Shown here in pieces: positions 1-7,192 of a stretch of 10,274 nt of DNA. The stretch covers positions 7,645 through 17,918 of the forward strand of contig DALC01000111.1 of the NCBI GenBank assembly GCA_002499325.1, given 5' to 3'. This DNA comes from Euryarchaeota archaeon UBA538 (GTDB taxonomy: Archaea; Thermoplasmatota; Poseidoniia; Poseidoniales; Thalassarchaeaceae). The translations under genes were made by a program, and so were the position numbers. The first letter of the stretch is position 1, and every line of letters begins with the position of its first letter. Below the pieces are notes generated by a model. The model saw only the letters and a list, made by a program, of their open reading frames with translations. It made no database searches and had not been told where the DNA came from.

Positions 1-497
1 CCTTCGAAGATGGTGGGAAGAACCTCATCTGCTGCGCCAGATAATACCCCTACTGAAAAGTTGTAATCATCATCATCGAAATCAGTTTCCCAACCGCCTT
101 CGAAATCCCATGTATCCTCCTGGTCAAAATCGAAGGCTCTCTCCTGCTTCTCGATTAGTGTTGAAGCTTGGTTCCTCAGAATTGACCACGCCATTCTAAT
201 CAATCTTCCACAAGTAGGCAAATCTATGTTCTCGGATCTCTCTATCCTAGTTGAGAACATTTCCAAGAAGCTAGACAGGTCTACATCCCATGGATCCAAA
301 TCATTACTCTGGAACATCTGAAAAACTAATGCTACTGACCTATCAAATGGGTCGATTAGAAATTGATGCTCTGCCTCCTCCAGACCTGCTAATTCGGAGA
401 TTCTATCTAGATACTTGCTAGTTGCCAAGTCGGGCTCTCCCCCTAGTAGCCTCGAGACGATATCGTCTCTCATTGCTTGACCATCTAGAACCGTCAT
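1..497 (-). CDS. scpA: Segregation and condensation protein A (kleisin), partial, C-terminus beyond left edge
   Basis: This is the kleisin subunit that bridges the two heads of an SMC dimer in the bacterial/archaeal condensin-like complex and helps compact and segregate the chromosome. I translated 165 codons on the minus strand from the ATG at 497-495. Residues 48-81 hold the ScpA N-terminal signature (IDPFDRSVALVF, then NDLDPWDVDLSSFLEMF), matching the family pattern of 'PFxGpLdLLL ... LDiydI'. Residues 97-117 (CGRLIRMAWSILRNQ) fit the following helix that contacts the SMC neck. About 47 residues precede the usual kleisin start. Residues 122-145 are strongly acidic (a DFDDDDY run), as often seen in the ScpA linker. 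The start is supported by GAGGTG at 508-503, overlapping the smc stop. It lies 2 nt after smc, so the two are almost certainly co-transcribed and translationally coupled. The gene is incomplete: the winged-helix C-terminus that would bind the SMC head cap is outside the window. Confidence 0.87.
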   Translation of the reverse strand, partial: MTVLDGQAMRDDIVSRLLGGEPDLATSKYLDRISELAGLEEAEHQFLIDPFDRSVALVFQMFQSNDLDPWDVDLSSFLEMFSTRIERSENIDLPTCGRLIRMAWSILRNQASTLIEKQERAFDFDQEDTWDFEGGWETDFDDDDYNFSVGVLSGAADEVLPTIFE

Positions 498-499
498 CT

Positions 500-3400
500 T
501 CACACCTCATTAGCATCGACTTGTTGATGCATTGAGTCCTCCATGACCTCTTCAATATCTTCTTTATCCTGGAAAATTACCCTTTCTTTTTCATCGATAT
601 CTTCAGTCCATTCGCCGGTCCTCTCCCTCAGGGAGTCCATTACCGAGTCTGATTCCTCGGAAGAATCTGTTTCATAGCCATCAACCTCCGTGTCGATTCC
701 TGCTCTTTCTGCCAGACCTCCCAAGCTGACAGGCGTTTGGAGAGGTTCGGGAACTTTAGGCATCTCACGTGGGTCTGGCAAATCTGGCATTGCATCTTTC
801 TCAGCCTTCGACTCCTCTTGGGCCCTTTTCTCAGCCTCAAGCTCCTCGCTGAGTTCTATTGCCGCTGCCCTATCGAAGTCTGTAATCCTCCTGCTACATC
901 CATCTCCAGCATGGGTAATACCAATGTGATGATCAGCTAGAGAAAGACTGACCTTCCTCAGTGTTACCATGATGAACTGGGCCCTCTCACTCCTTATCCT
1001 ACATAGGGTAGCGATTCTACCTGAATTGAATGGATCCAAGTTCTGATCTACTTCATCGAAGTAGTAAAATGGACTCGGTTCGTAGTCTTGGATAGCAAAA
1101 ATTAGTGCAAGCGCGGCCATTGACTTCTCCCCTCCGGATAGTGCTGATCTACGCGTGTTTCTGCTCTTCCCCGGAGGTACGCAGGCCATCTCTAGACCAC
1201 CCTCGAAAGGATTCTTCGAGTTTTCCAGTCTTAGTTTTCCTGATCCTGAGGGCTGTAGAATCTCATAGACTCTGCTGAAGTTATTGTTAACATGCTCGAA
1301 CACAGTCATAAATCTGGTTTTTCTCTCATCTTCTAGCTGTTCGGCAATGCTGACCAAATGATCCCTACGAGATCGGAGAGTCTTGCCATCTTCGACAAGG
1401 GCAGCTATTCTCTCAGCTGTCTCGTCATACTGGTCAATAGCCAGCATATTCACATTACCAAGGTTGCCGAGACGGCGTTCGAGCCCCTGCATCGCTCGCT
1501 CCGCCTCGGCAATGGTAGGAAGTTGGATATCTTCGGAAGGAATAGCCACACCAGCATCTGCTAGTTCCTCTGCTGTCTCTTCGGCCAAAGTGGTCTTCTG
1601 ACTTATCTGTGAGTTTAGTTCATCGATTCTCGACCTCAGAGTTTCTCTTTCCTTAGAGAGCTGGTCCAGAGAAGCTCTGAGGCTTGCCCTCTCACCCACA
1701 AGCTCATCTCTCCTGTTCGTCAGGATTTGATGCTCTTCATCGAATTGCTCTGATTTACCCTTTAGCTCGATTAACTCTGATCTAGCTGTAGAAATAGATG
1801 ACTCAAGTTGAGATATTGATTGTTGTGCATTATTAATCTCCTCCTCTTGCTTGGAAATCCTTATTTCAATATCTGAGACTCTCTGATCCATCAGAACAAT
1901 CTGACTCTCGTTTGTTAATATTGAGGATTCGCAAGATAGCTTAGTTCTCTCGGCTTCAGTCCTCTCTCTTTCGGCGGACCTGAGTATCTCCGAAAGATGA
2001 TCGGGGGTGTTGTCTTGAAGAGCCTCCGCGGCATCACTTCGATTCTGAAGAGCTGCCTCGAGGAGTAATCTGGCTTGTTCTGCCTCTGTTTTCTTAAGGG
2101 ACTTGGTATTTTCACATGTTTCAAACTCGGATCTGGAGGCCATCATCTTATTCTCTATCTCCGATAGTGATTTAGTAGCCCTATCCATATCGGCTTTCCA
2201 GTTCCTTAGTTTGACTGAGTGATCACTCCCGTCGACATTGTTAATTCTATTTCTGAGATCCTGAAGATTAAGCATTGTCTCTCTTAACGCTGCGTCGACC
2301 GTGGAGTAGAGTAGGTTTGACTCCTGGACCAATCTTTCATGCTTTTCAACACTAGAATGCCCACCTGCGCTTCCTCCAAATGACGGGCGATTTCCACGAG
2401 ATTTAGATCCCCCAGTCATTGCACCTGAGCTCTCAATCAGTGAGCCATCCAGAGTCACCATTCTGACTCCTCCCATATTATTTCTGGCCACTTCCATAGA
2501 TTGGACAAGGAGTGTGTTCCTACTGGCATAGACCACTGCGATCTCTACCTCTTGGTCATAGTCCAGTAAATCTTGAGCGAATCCAATTATTCCAGGGTTT
2601 CTGGCTACGAGAAGTGTTCTTCCTTGAGGCCTAGATACTTTGAGCTTGTTTAGAGGGAGGAATGTAGCCCTTCCTCCACTATTCTCCCTTAACCACTTGA
2701 TACACTTCGCAGCGACCTCATCATCCCTGACGACAATGCTTCTCAGGCCGTTTCCTAGTGCAGTGGCTAATGCTTCCTCGTGGGACGGTTCCTTGGGAGA
2801 CGTAAGTTCGCCTAATGTACCCAAGATTCCAGAAATCTGACCACTCTCCCTGAGTCTTGTTAGGGCAGCGATAGTGACGGCTGAACCAGGAGCTGATGAC
2901 CTTGCCTCTTGACGTGCTTTTGCTTTGCTGAGCTCCCTTTCGGCATCTCTCAGTCTGATCTCTGCTCTGTCCCTGTCTGATCTCAATTCAGATTCTTGCT
3001 TTTGGAGACTCCTTAGATCATCGGCCAACGAGGACCTGTCAGATTCAGGTCCTTTTTCACGGATGTCATTACCGATTAATTCAAGATCGTCCTTGATCAT
3101 AGTTGATTCTTCGAACTTTTCCTCGAGATCCGCTAAGTTCTCGGACGCCAGCTGTGATGCTTGCTCGGCCCTATCTGACTCAAGTTGAGCCTTTGCGTAC
3201 GAATCTTGAGCCTCAGAAACCCTCTCACTGGCCTTTCCTAGTGCCCTGTTTAGATCTCTAGCGAACTTGTCGCCGGATTCTATTGCCTTTCTAGCTTCTG
3301 CCTCTTTCTTGGCAGAGTCAATTAGAGACTGTTCTGCATCTTCTAGAGATTTCTCAGCAGTATGGAGCTTTTCATTGGCTTCATTTTTCGCCCTCCTAGC

Positions 3401-4432
3401 TCTTTCCAGTTCTTTTTTGAGAGTGGAAATTTCCTCATTTGAGTTTGAGATTATCTTTCTCTGATCTCCAATTCTATCAGAGCCTGTTTCTATCTCGATC
3501 TCGTGTTGCCTGATACTCTCCATAATTCTCTGAGCGTCTCCAGCCAGAGCTTTTCTCAATTCAGACTCGACTGAGACTAGCTCAGTGTCGAAAGAGTCTA
3601 GTTTCTTATTTCCCTCTGCTAGTGAAGAACCCAAAGATTTTACTTTCTCCGAATAATTCGTCCTCTCATTTCCAAGAAGGCCGACCTCGTCAAGACGATT
3701 CCTGTATCTGGATTGATATAGGGTTACTCGGGAATTGTCGAATTCCTCCTTGATTTCCTTGTACTTGAGAGCTTGCTCTCTCTCCTTGGAAAGTTGTTTG
3801 AGTTGTTTCTTCTTATCATCCTCGAGAAGATCTATTGTCTCTATGCTGCTCTCGACGTGCTTTCTCTGAGTTGTTGCTCGTCGAATTTCATCGTCATATG
3901 CTGTTACGCCGGCTACGTCTTCCAGAACCCCTCTTCTCTTGTGTGGAGTCATTGTGGCTAAATTGGTGACGTCGCCCTGGAGTACTATGTTGTAACTGTC
4001 CCCTCTGAGTCCAGCTTCAGCAAGGACTCTCCGCATCTCAGTAGCACTAGACGGCTTGTCTCCGATTCTGAAAGATGAGATCGGGTCTCCCTTTCTGTTC
4101 AGCCTAACGGATCTGGTGAAGGACACCTCATCTTCCTCAATCCTCAGCCTCCTCCTGCCGTCTTGTTCAGCCACATTGGCAAAAACGAGGGTTACTGACA
4201 TGTGCCTGGCGGCCTTCCCCCTGCCTCCTCCATTGAAGATTAGCTCGGAGACGTTTGAGGCCCTGAGAGCCTTAGTTGACTTGGGCCCCAAAACGAACTG
4301 TATGGCGTCGCCGGAGTTGGACTTGCCACTCCCATTGGGACCGGTTATAGCGGTGAATCCCTTGTCAAAGGGAATTACCATCTCTCCGCCAAATGATTTG
4401 AAGTTCTCGACTTCTATTCTTTTTAGATGCAT
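500..4432 (-). CDS. smc: Chromosome segregation ATPase SMC with acidic C-terminal extension
   Basis: ABC-type ATPase of the condensin-like complex, which extrudes and organises chromosomal DNA with ScpA. Visible parts in order: Walker A GPNGSGKSN at residues 31-39 (Lys37); the R-loop arginine near 57 (ALRASN); the Q-loop glutamine at 152 (IVLQGD); a long coiled coil from about 185 to 510; a hinge at about 520-680 (GILGTLGEL, ending SSGAMTGGSKSRG); a return coiled coil from about 690 to 1050; the signature LSGGEKS at 1098-1104; and Walker B plus catalytic Glu in FYYFDEVDQNLD at 1122-1133 (Glu1127). The H-loop position reads VTLRK, with Leu as in archaeal and some eukaryotic SMCs. The SMC core ends near 1182, the usual family length. 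A further 128 residues follow, proline-rich then very acidic. The ATG at 4432 has GGTGAT just upstream. It is the first gene of an smc-scpA operon. Identification as SMC is certain; the role of the tail is unknown. Confidence 0.97.
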   Translation of the reverse strand: MHLKRIEVENFKSFGGEMVIPFDKGFTAITGPNGSGKSNSGDAIQFVLGPKSTKALRASNVSELIFNGGGRGKAARHMSVTLVFANVAEQDGRRRLRIEEDEVSFTRSVRLNRKGDPISSFRIGDKPSSATEMRRVLAEAGLRGDSYNIVLQGDVTNLATMTPHKRRGVLEDVAGVTAYDDEIRRATTQRKHVESSIETIDLLEDDKKKQLKQLSKEREQALKYKEIKEEFDNSRVTLYQSRYRNRLDEVGLLGNERTNYSEKVKSLGSSLAEGNKKLDSFDTELVSVESELRKALAGDAQRIMESIRQHEIEIETGSDRIGDQRKIISNSNEEISTLKKELERARRAKNEANEKLHTAEKSLEDAEQSLIDSAKKEAEARKAIESGDKFARDLNRALGKASERVSEAQDSYAKAQLESDRAEQASQLASENLADLEEKFEESTMIKDDLELIGNDIREKGPESDRSSLADDLRSLQKQESELRSDRDRAEIRLRDAERELSKAKARQEARSSAPGSAVTIAALTRLRESGQISGILGTLGELTSPKEPSHEEALATALGNGLRSIVVRDDEVAAKCIKWLRENSGGRATFLPLNKLKVSRPQGRTLLVARNPGIIGFAQDLLDYDQEVEIAVVYASRNTLLVQSMEVARNNMGGVRMVTLDGSLIESSGAMTGGSKSRGNRPSFGGSAGGHSSVEKHERLVQESNLLYSTVDAALRETMLNLQDLRNRINNVDGSDHSVKLRNWKADMDRATKSLSEIENKMMASRSEFETCENTKSLKKTEAEQARLLLEAALQNRSDAAEALQDNTPDHLSEILRSAERERTEAERTKLSCESSILTNESQIVLMDQRVSDIEIRISKQEEEINNAQQSISQLESSISTARSELIELKGKSEQFDEEHQILTNRRDELVGERASLRASLDQLSKERETLRSRIDELNSQISQKTTLAEETAEELADAGVAIPSEDIQLPTIAEAERAMQGLERRLGNLGNVNMLAIDQYDETAERIAALVEDGKTLRSRRDHLVSIAEQLEDERKTRFMTVFEHVNNNFSRVYEILQPSGSGKLRLENSKNPFEGGLEMACVPPGKSRNTRRSALSGGEKSMAALALIFAIQDYEPSPFYYFDEVDQNLDPFNSGRIATLCRIRSERAQFIMVTLRKVSLSLADHHIGITHAGDGCSRRITDFDRAAAIELSEELEAEKRAQEESKAEKDAMPDLPDPREMPKVPEPLQTPVSLGGLAERAGIDTEVDGYETDSSEESDSVMDSLRERTGEWTEDIDEKERVIFQDKEDIEEVMEDSMHQQVDANEV
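503..508 (-). promoter_or_regulatory. Shine-Dalgarno site for scpA
   Basis: GAGGTG on the minus strand, ending 5 nt before the scpA ATG and lying inside the last codons of smc. It matches the archaeal 16S 3' end complement (GAGGTGATC). It fixes the scpA start at 497 rather than the in-frame Met at residue 9. The arrangement GGTG-N5-ATG is the same as that ahead of smc. Confidence 0.7.
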
Positions 4433-4502
4433 CCCATCACCTTAGTATCGGGAAAAATTTTCGCCGACACCAGTCAAGACCTCCCTGCCTTTATGCCTAT
4501 CA
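4433..4502. promoter_or_regulatory. Divergent smc / nadB promoter region
   Basis: This 70-bp gap must hold the promoters of both smc (leftward) and nadB (rightward). Two AT-rich candidates stand out. AAAAATTTT at 4453-4461 is palindromic and could act as a TATA box in either direction: a rightward start about 26 nt on, near 4483, would leave a leader of about 20 nt before the nadB ATG. The minus strand also reads GCATAAAG at 4496-4489, which would put a leftward start near 4465 and give smc a leader of about 33 nt that includes its Shine-Dalgarno site. These assignments rest on the usual archaeal TATA-to-start distance only and are tentative. I see no convincing operator repeat. Confidence 0.4.
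4436..4442 (-). promoter_or_regulatory. Shine-Dalgarno site for smc
   Basis: AGGTGAT on the minus strand, a strong match to the archaeal anti-SD complement. Its GGTG core ends 5 nt before the ATG at 4432-4430. It supports this start and implies that the smc mRNA carries a 5' leader rather than being leaderless. Confidence 0.65.
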
Positions 4503-6248
4503 ATGTTGAGGCTTCCTCTAGTTCGGCACAACGGTTCGGAGGCATTCGCCCATGCGCCGTGGAGAATCGGTAATGGAGAAGATTCTAGGGTGGATCCTCG
4601 TGGGTATCTTGTGAGCGACGAGCACGGAGAAGTGGATCTCGAGCAGGTTGATGTGGCAGTGGTAGGTTCTGGCATAGCAGGGCTGTTCCTAGCGGTAGAG
4701 TGCGCTAGATCTGGCCTTAAAGTAGCGGTTGTTACCAAGAAGGAGGTTTCTATGTCATCTACAAATTGGGCACAGGGAGGGATAGCAGGAGTACTGGACC
4801 CCAATGATCTAGAGGGTTTGGAGTCACATGTCAAGGATACGCTGGATGCAGGTTCTGGACTATGCGATGAGTCGGTGGTTCGAAGTGTTATCACCGACGC
4901 GTCGGATAGAATTAGAGATTTGATTGGCCATGGGGTACAGTTTGATCATAACTCATCTGGGGAATATGACATGGCAATCGAGGGAGGGCATAGTGGAGCC
5001 AGAATTTTTCACACTAGAGACAGGACTGGTGCCGAAATTGAGCGTGCTTTGACAGAAGTGGCTACTGATGAGTCCGATACAAATCTAACGATATTAGAGA
5101 ACTGGATGGCTGTAGATCTAATTCAGAGGTCCCACGGTGACCCCATGCAAGGAGTATCCGGAGTATGGTGCTTATCTCCAGAGGGAGTCGTTTGGACACT
5201 TCCCTCGAGGGTCGTAGTTCTAGCAACTGGAGGTGCGGGTATGATGCATAAAGCAACGACTAATCCTTCAATTGCCACAGGAGATGGAGTTGCCATGGCA
5301 AGTAGGTCAGGCGCAGATATTAGGGATATGGAATTTATTCAGTTTCATCCGACAGCCCTACACTCCAATAATCCCAGACCATTTCTGATAACTGAGGCAT
5401 TGAGAGGTCACGGAGCAGAACTCATGACAATTGAGGAGTATTCCGTCTGGAAGACAAATGGTGCTGATATTGATCCTTCTAAGCACTCATTCATGCTTAA
5501 TTACTCACCAATGGGCAGTCTTGGAACTAGGGATGTAGTAGCCAGAGCAATTGATTCCGAGATGAAGAGATCGGGGGATCCGCACGTACTTCTTGTTACC
5601 GAGCACTTGGATAAGGGCGACCTAGAAGTCTCATTCCCTACTATTTCCAGAAGATTGCGAGAGGAGGGGATAGAGATAGGAGTTAGTCCGATTCCAGTCA
5701 CTCCTGCCGCGCATTATATGGTAGGCGGAGTTGCGGTGGACGGACTTGGAAGAGTTGAGTATGAAGGAACTCCGATGCCTGGTCTTTATGCAATAGGAGA
5801 GGTTGCTCGTACGGGCCTTCATGGAGCCAACAGGCTTGCTTCAAACAGTCTTCTAGAGGCCGTTGTTTACTCGGGAAGAGCGTCCAGAGATATTATTGAG
5901 AGATGGAAAAGTGGGGATCTTGGGGACTTCATTGGAAGACTCCCAAGATGGAGATCGGAGGACCTAGGACTACTGATTGAGAATATGCCACTTATCACAG
6001 ACCTAGATGCCTTAAGGGCAACAATGACTCAGGATGTGGGCCTAGTGAAGAGCGATTACAGACTAGAGCGGGCTGAGCGAAGAGTTGAGCATATTGAGAA
6101 AGAGGTAACACGATACTGGAAGAGTTGCAAACCAACTCAGGAGTTGATTGAACTACGTAATCTAGTCCTAGTTTCCAAATTGGTCGTTGATGCATCGAAG
6201 TCTAGGAGGAATAATGTTGGGCTTCACTTTAACATGGATCTTGTTTAA
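4503..6248 (+). CDS. nadB: L-aspartate oxidase
   Basis: FAD enzyme that oxidises L-aspartate to iminoaspartate, the first step of de novo NAD synthesis, handing its product to quinolinate synthase NadA (not in this window). The electron acceptor can be oxygen or fumarate. The FAD Rossmann motif GSGIAG is at residues 55-60, followed by STNWAQGGIAGVL (87-98), ATGGAG (241-246) and ATGDGVAMA (258-266). By pattern alignment to E. coli NadB, the active-site residues are all present: Glu160, His282 (FHPTAL), Arg343 (TRDVVARAID), His404 (HYMVGG) and Arg444 (GANRLASNSLLE). The C-terminal helical domain ending in VGLHFNMD separates it from succinate dehydrogenase/fumarate reductase flavoproteins. It has about 46 residues before the Rossmann strand and roughly 15 extra residues in the capping region (about 301-343) relative to E. 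coli. The start is uncertain: no Shine-Dalgarno precedes the ATG at 4503, and in-frame GTGs at 4590, 4611 and 4632 are alternatives. Its stop overlaps that of the convergent panE. Confidence 0.95.
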   Translation: MLRLPLVRHNGSEAFAHAPWRIGNGEDSRVDPRGYLVSDEHGEVDLEQVDVAVVGSGIAGLFLAVECARSGLKVAVVTKKEVSMSSTNWAQGGIAGVLDPNDLEGLESHVKDTLDAGSGLCDESVVRSVITDASDRIRDLIGHGVQFDHNSSGEYDMAIEGGHSGARIFHTRDRTGAEIERALTEVATDESDTNLTILENWMAVDLIQRSHGDPMQGVSGVWCLSPEGVVWTLPSRVVVLATGGAGMMHKATTNPSIATGDGVAMASRSGADIRDMEFIQFHPTALHSNNPRPFLITEALRGHGAELMTIEEYSVWKTNGADIDPSKHSFMLNYSPMGSLGTRDVVARAIDSEMKRSGDPHVLLVTEHLDKGDLEVSFPTISRRLREEGIEIGVSPIPVTPAAHYMVGGVAVDGLGRVEYEGTPMPGLYAIGEVARTGLHGANRLASNSLLEAVVYSGRASRDIIERWKSGDLGDFIGRLPRWRSEDLGLLIENMPLITDLDALRATMTQDVGLVKSDYRLERAERRVEHIEKEVTRYWKSCKPTQELIELRNLVLVSKLVVDASKSRRNNVGLHFNMDLV

Positions 6249-7192
6249 TCCCTTTGGGAGGACATTTCCACCCCTTTGACCAATGCCATAAGCATCGAAT
6301 TAAGGGGGGTCGGTATTCCGAGCCCTTCCCCAATCGTAATGATATATCCACAAAGAGATTCTATTTCCGTCTTCCTCCCAGCCATCAAATCCTGTAGCAT
6401 CGAGCATCTGTTTTCTGAGGTTGATTCTACTACTTCGATTAGTAGGTCTTGCATTTCTGAGTCATGAATTTCGATACCTGAAGCTCGAGCAACAGATAGT
6501 GATTCCTCAAGAAGTTCTTGTGACTGCTCCCACAGATCACTCCCCAGTAGGGCTCCATTCCTGACTCCTGATATAGCACAGATAGGATTTATTGCTATAT
6601 TGATCAGAAGCTTTTTCCAAATTGATTTGGAGATGTCCTCAGTCCATGTTGGCGAAAGACCAGCGTTATCTAGTGCACTTACCAGGGAAGACATCACCTC
6701 ATTGGGAAGCCCTCCCTCCAGGGCCCCTAGCGTGATTGACCCCCTTCCAACCCAGTGTATCCCATCAGCGCCCCTCCATGCTCCGTGAGTAGTCGCCCCA
6801 CCTAGGGTCCTGGATCTACCTAATCTGTTTGAAATCTGCTGAGCATGCCCCATTCCGTTTTGGATACTAATTGCAATCCCCGCATCAGATAGAATCTCAT
6901 CGGCAATTTGAGAGAGAATTGGTGTTGAGTATGCCTTGCCACAGATAATAGCAGCGTCACAGCTACCGACAACGGCTTCGGGTAAAGGGCCCGCCTCGCT
7001 GTCCACTAACGTATATCTGTCCGGAGGGATGGACTCAATAACGCCTTCGGGAGTATGTATAACTAAACCTTCTGAAGACAAAATCTGTGCAGATGGGCCT
7101 CGTGAAACAGCCACGATTTCTACGTCTGTATCGGCTAGTCCGGCTAAGATGATTCCTCCTATTGAGCCGATTCCAAGAACGCCCACTCTCAT
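6245..7192 (-). CDS. panE: 2-dehydropantoate 2-reductase (ketopantoate reductase)
   Basis: Reduces 2-dehydropantoate to pantoate with NAD(P)H in the pantothenate/coenzyme A pathway; expected in the cytosol. The 315-residue protein has the usual family length. It shows the dinucleotide motif GIGSIGG at 7-13, QNG at 111-113, THGAWR at 135-140 with GRGSITLG following, and the catalytic-domain block WKKLLINIAIN at 192-202, in which Lys194, Asn198 and Asn202 match E. coli Lys176, Asn180 and Asn184. SMLQDLMAGRKTE supplies Ser264 and Glu276 (E. coli Ser244 and Glu256, same spacing). The ATG at 7192 is chosen because the Rossmann strand begins at residue 2 and GGGAG lies 8 nt upstream; the reading frame is open for 50 more codons, but that part overlaps the upstream gene and looks unrelated. 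It overlaps the upstream stop by ATGA, so the two are likely translationally coupled. Which archaea prefer NADH over NADPH cannot be read here. Confidence 0.93.
   Translation of the reverse strand: MRVGVLGIGSIGGIILAGLADTDVEIVAVSRGPSAQILSSEGLVIHTPEGVIESIPPDRYTLVDSEAGPLPEAVVGSCDAAIICGKAYSTPILSQIADEILSDAGIAISIQNGMGHAQQISNRLGRSRTLGGATTHGAWRGADGIHWVGRGSITLGALEGGLPNEVMSSLVSALDNAGLSPTWTEDISKSIWKKLLINIAINPICAISGVRNGALLGSDLWEQSQELLEESLSVARASGIEIHDSEMQDLLIEVVESTSENRCSMLQDLMAGRKTEIESLCGYIITIGEGLGIPTPLNSMLMALVKGVEMSSQRD

Noticed and set aside
2900..3900. Repetitive-looking charged stretch in smc as DNA repeats
   Set aside because: The pattern is heptad-like coiled-coil coding sequence rich in Glu, Lys, Ser and Arg codons. 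I see no exact tandem repeats.
4056..4445. Plus-strand ORF of 129 codons opposite the SMC N-terminus
   Set aside because: It is the complement of the highly conserved Walker A region of smc. Its Leu/Ser-rich translation is a by-product of that codon use.
4453..4461. AAAAATTTT as an intrinsic terminator
   Set aside because: It sits between divergent gene starts, where termination is not expected, and no GC stem precedes it. A TATA role is more likely.
4442..4894. Minus-strand ORF of 150 codons opposite the start of nadB
   Set aside because: It is antisense to conserved NadB sequence (including the GxGxxG motif). Its Ser/Thr/Pro-rich, low-information translation is typical of a shadow frame.
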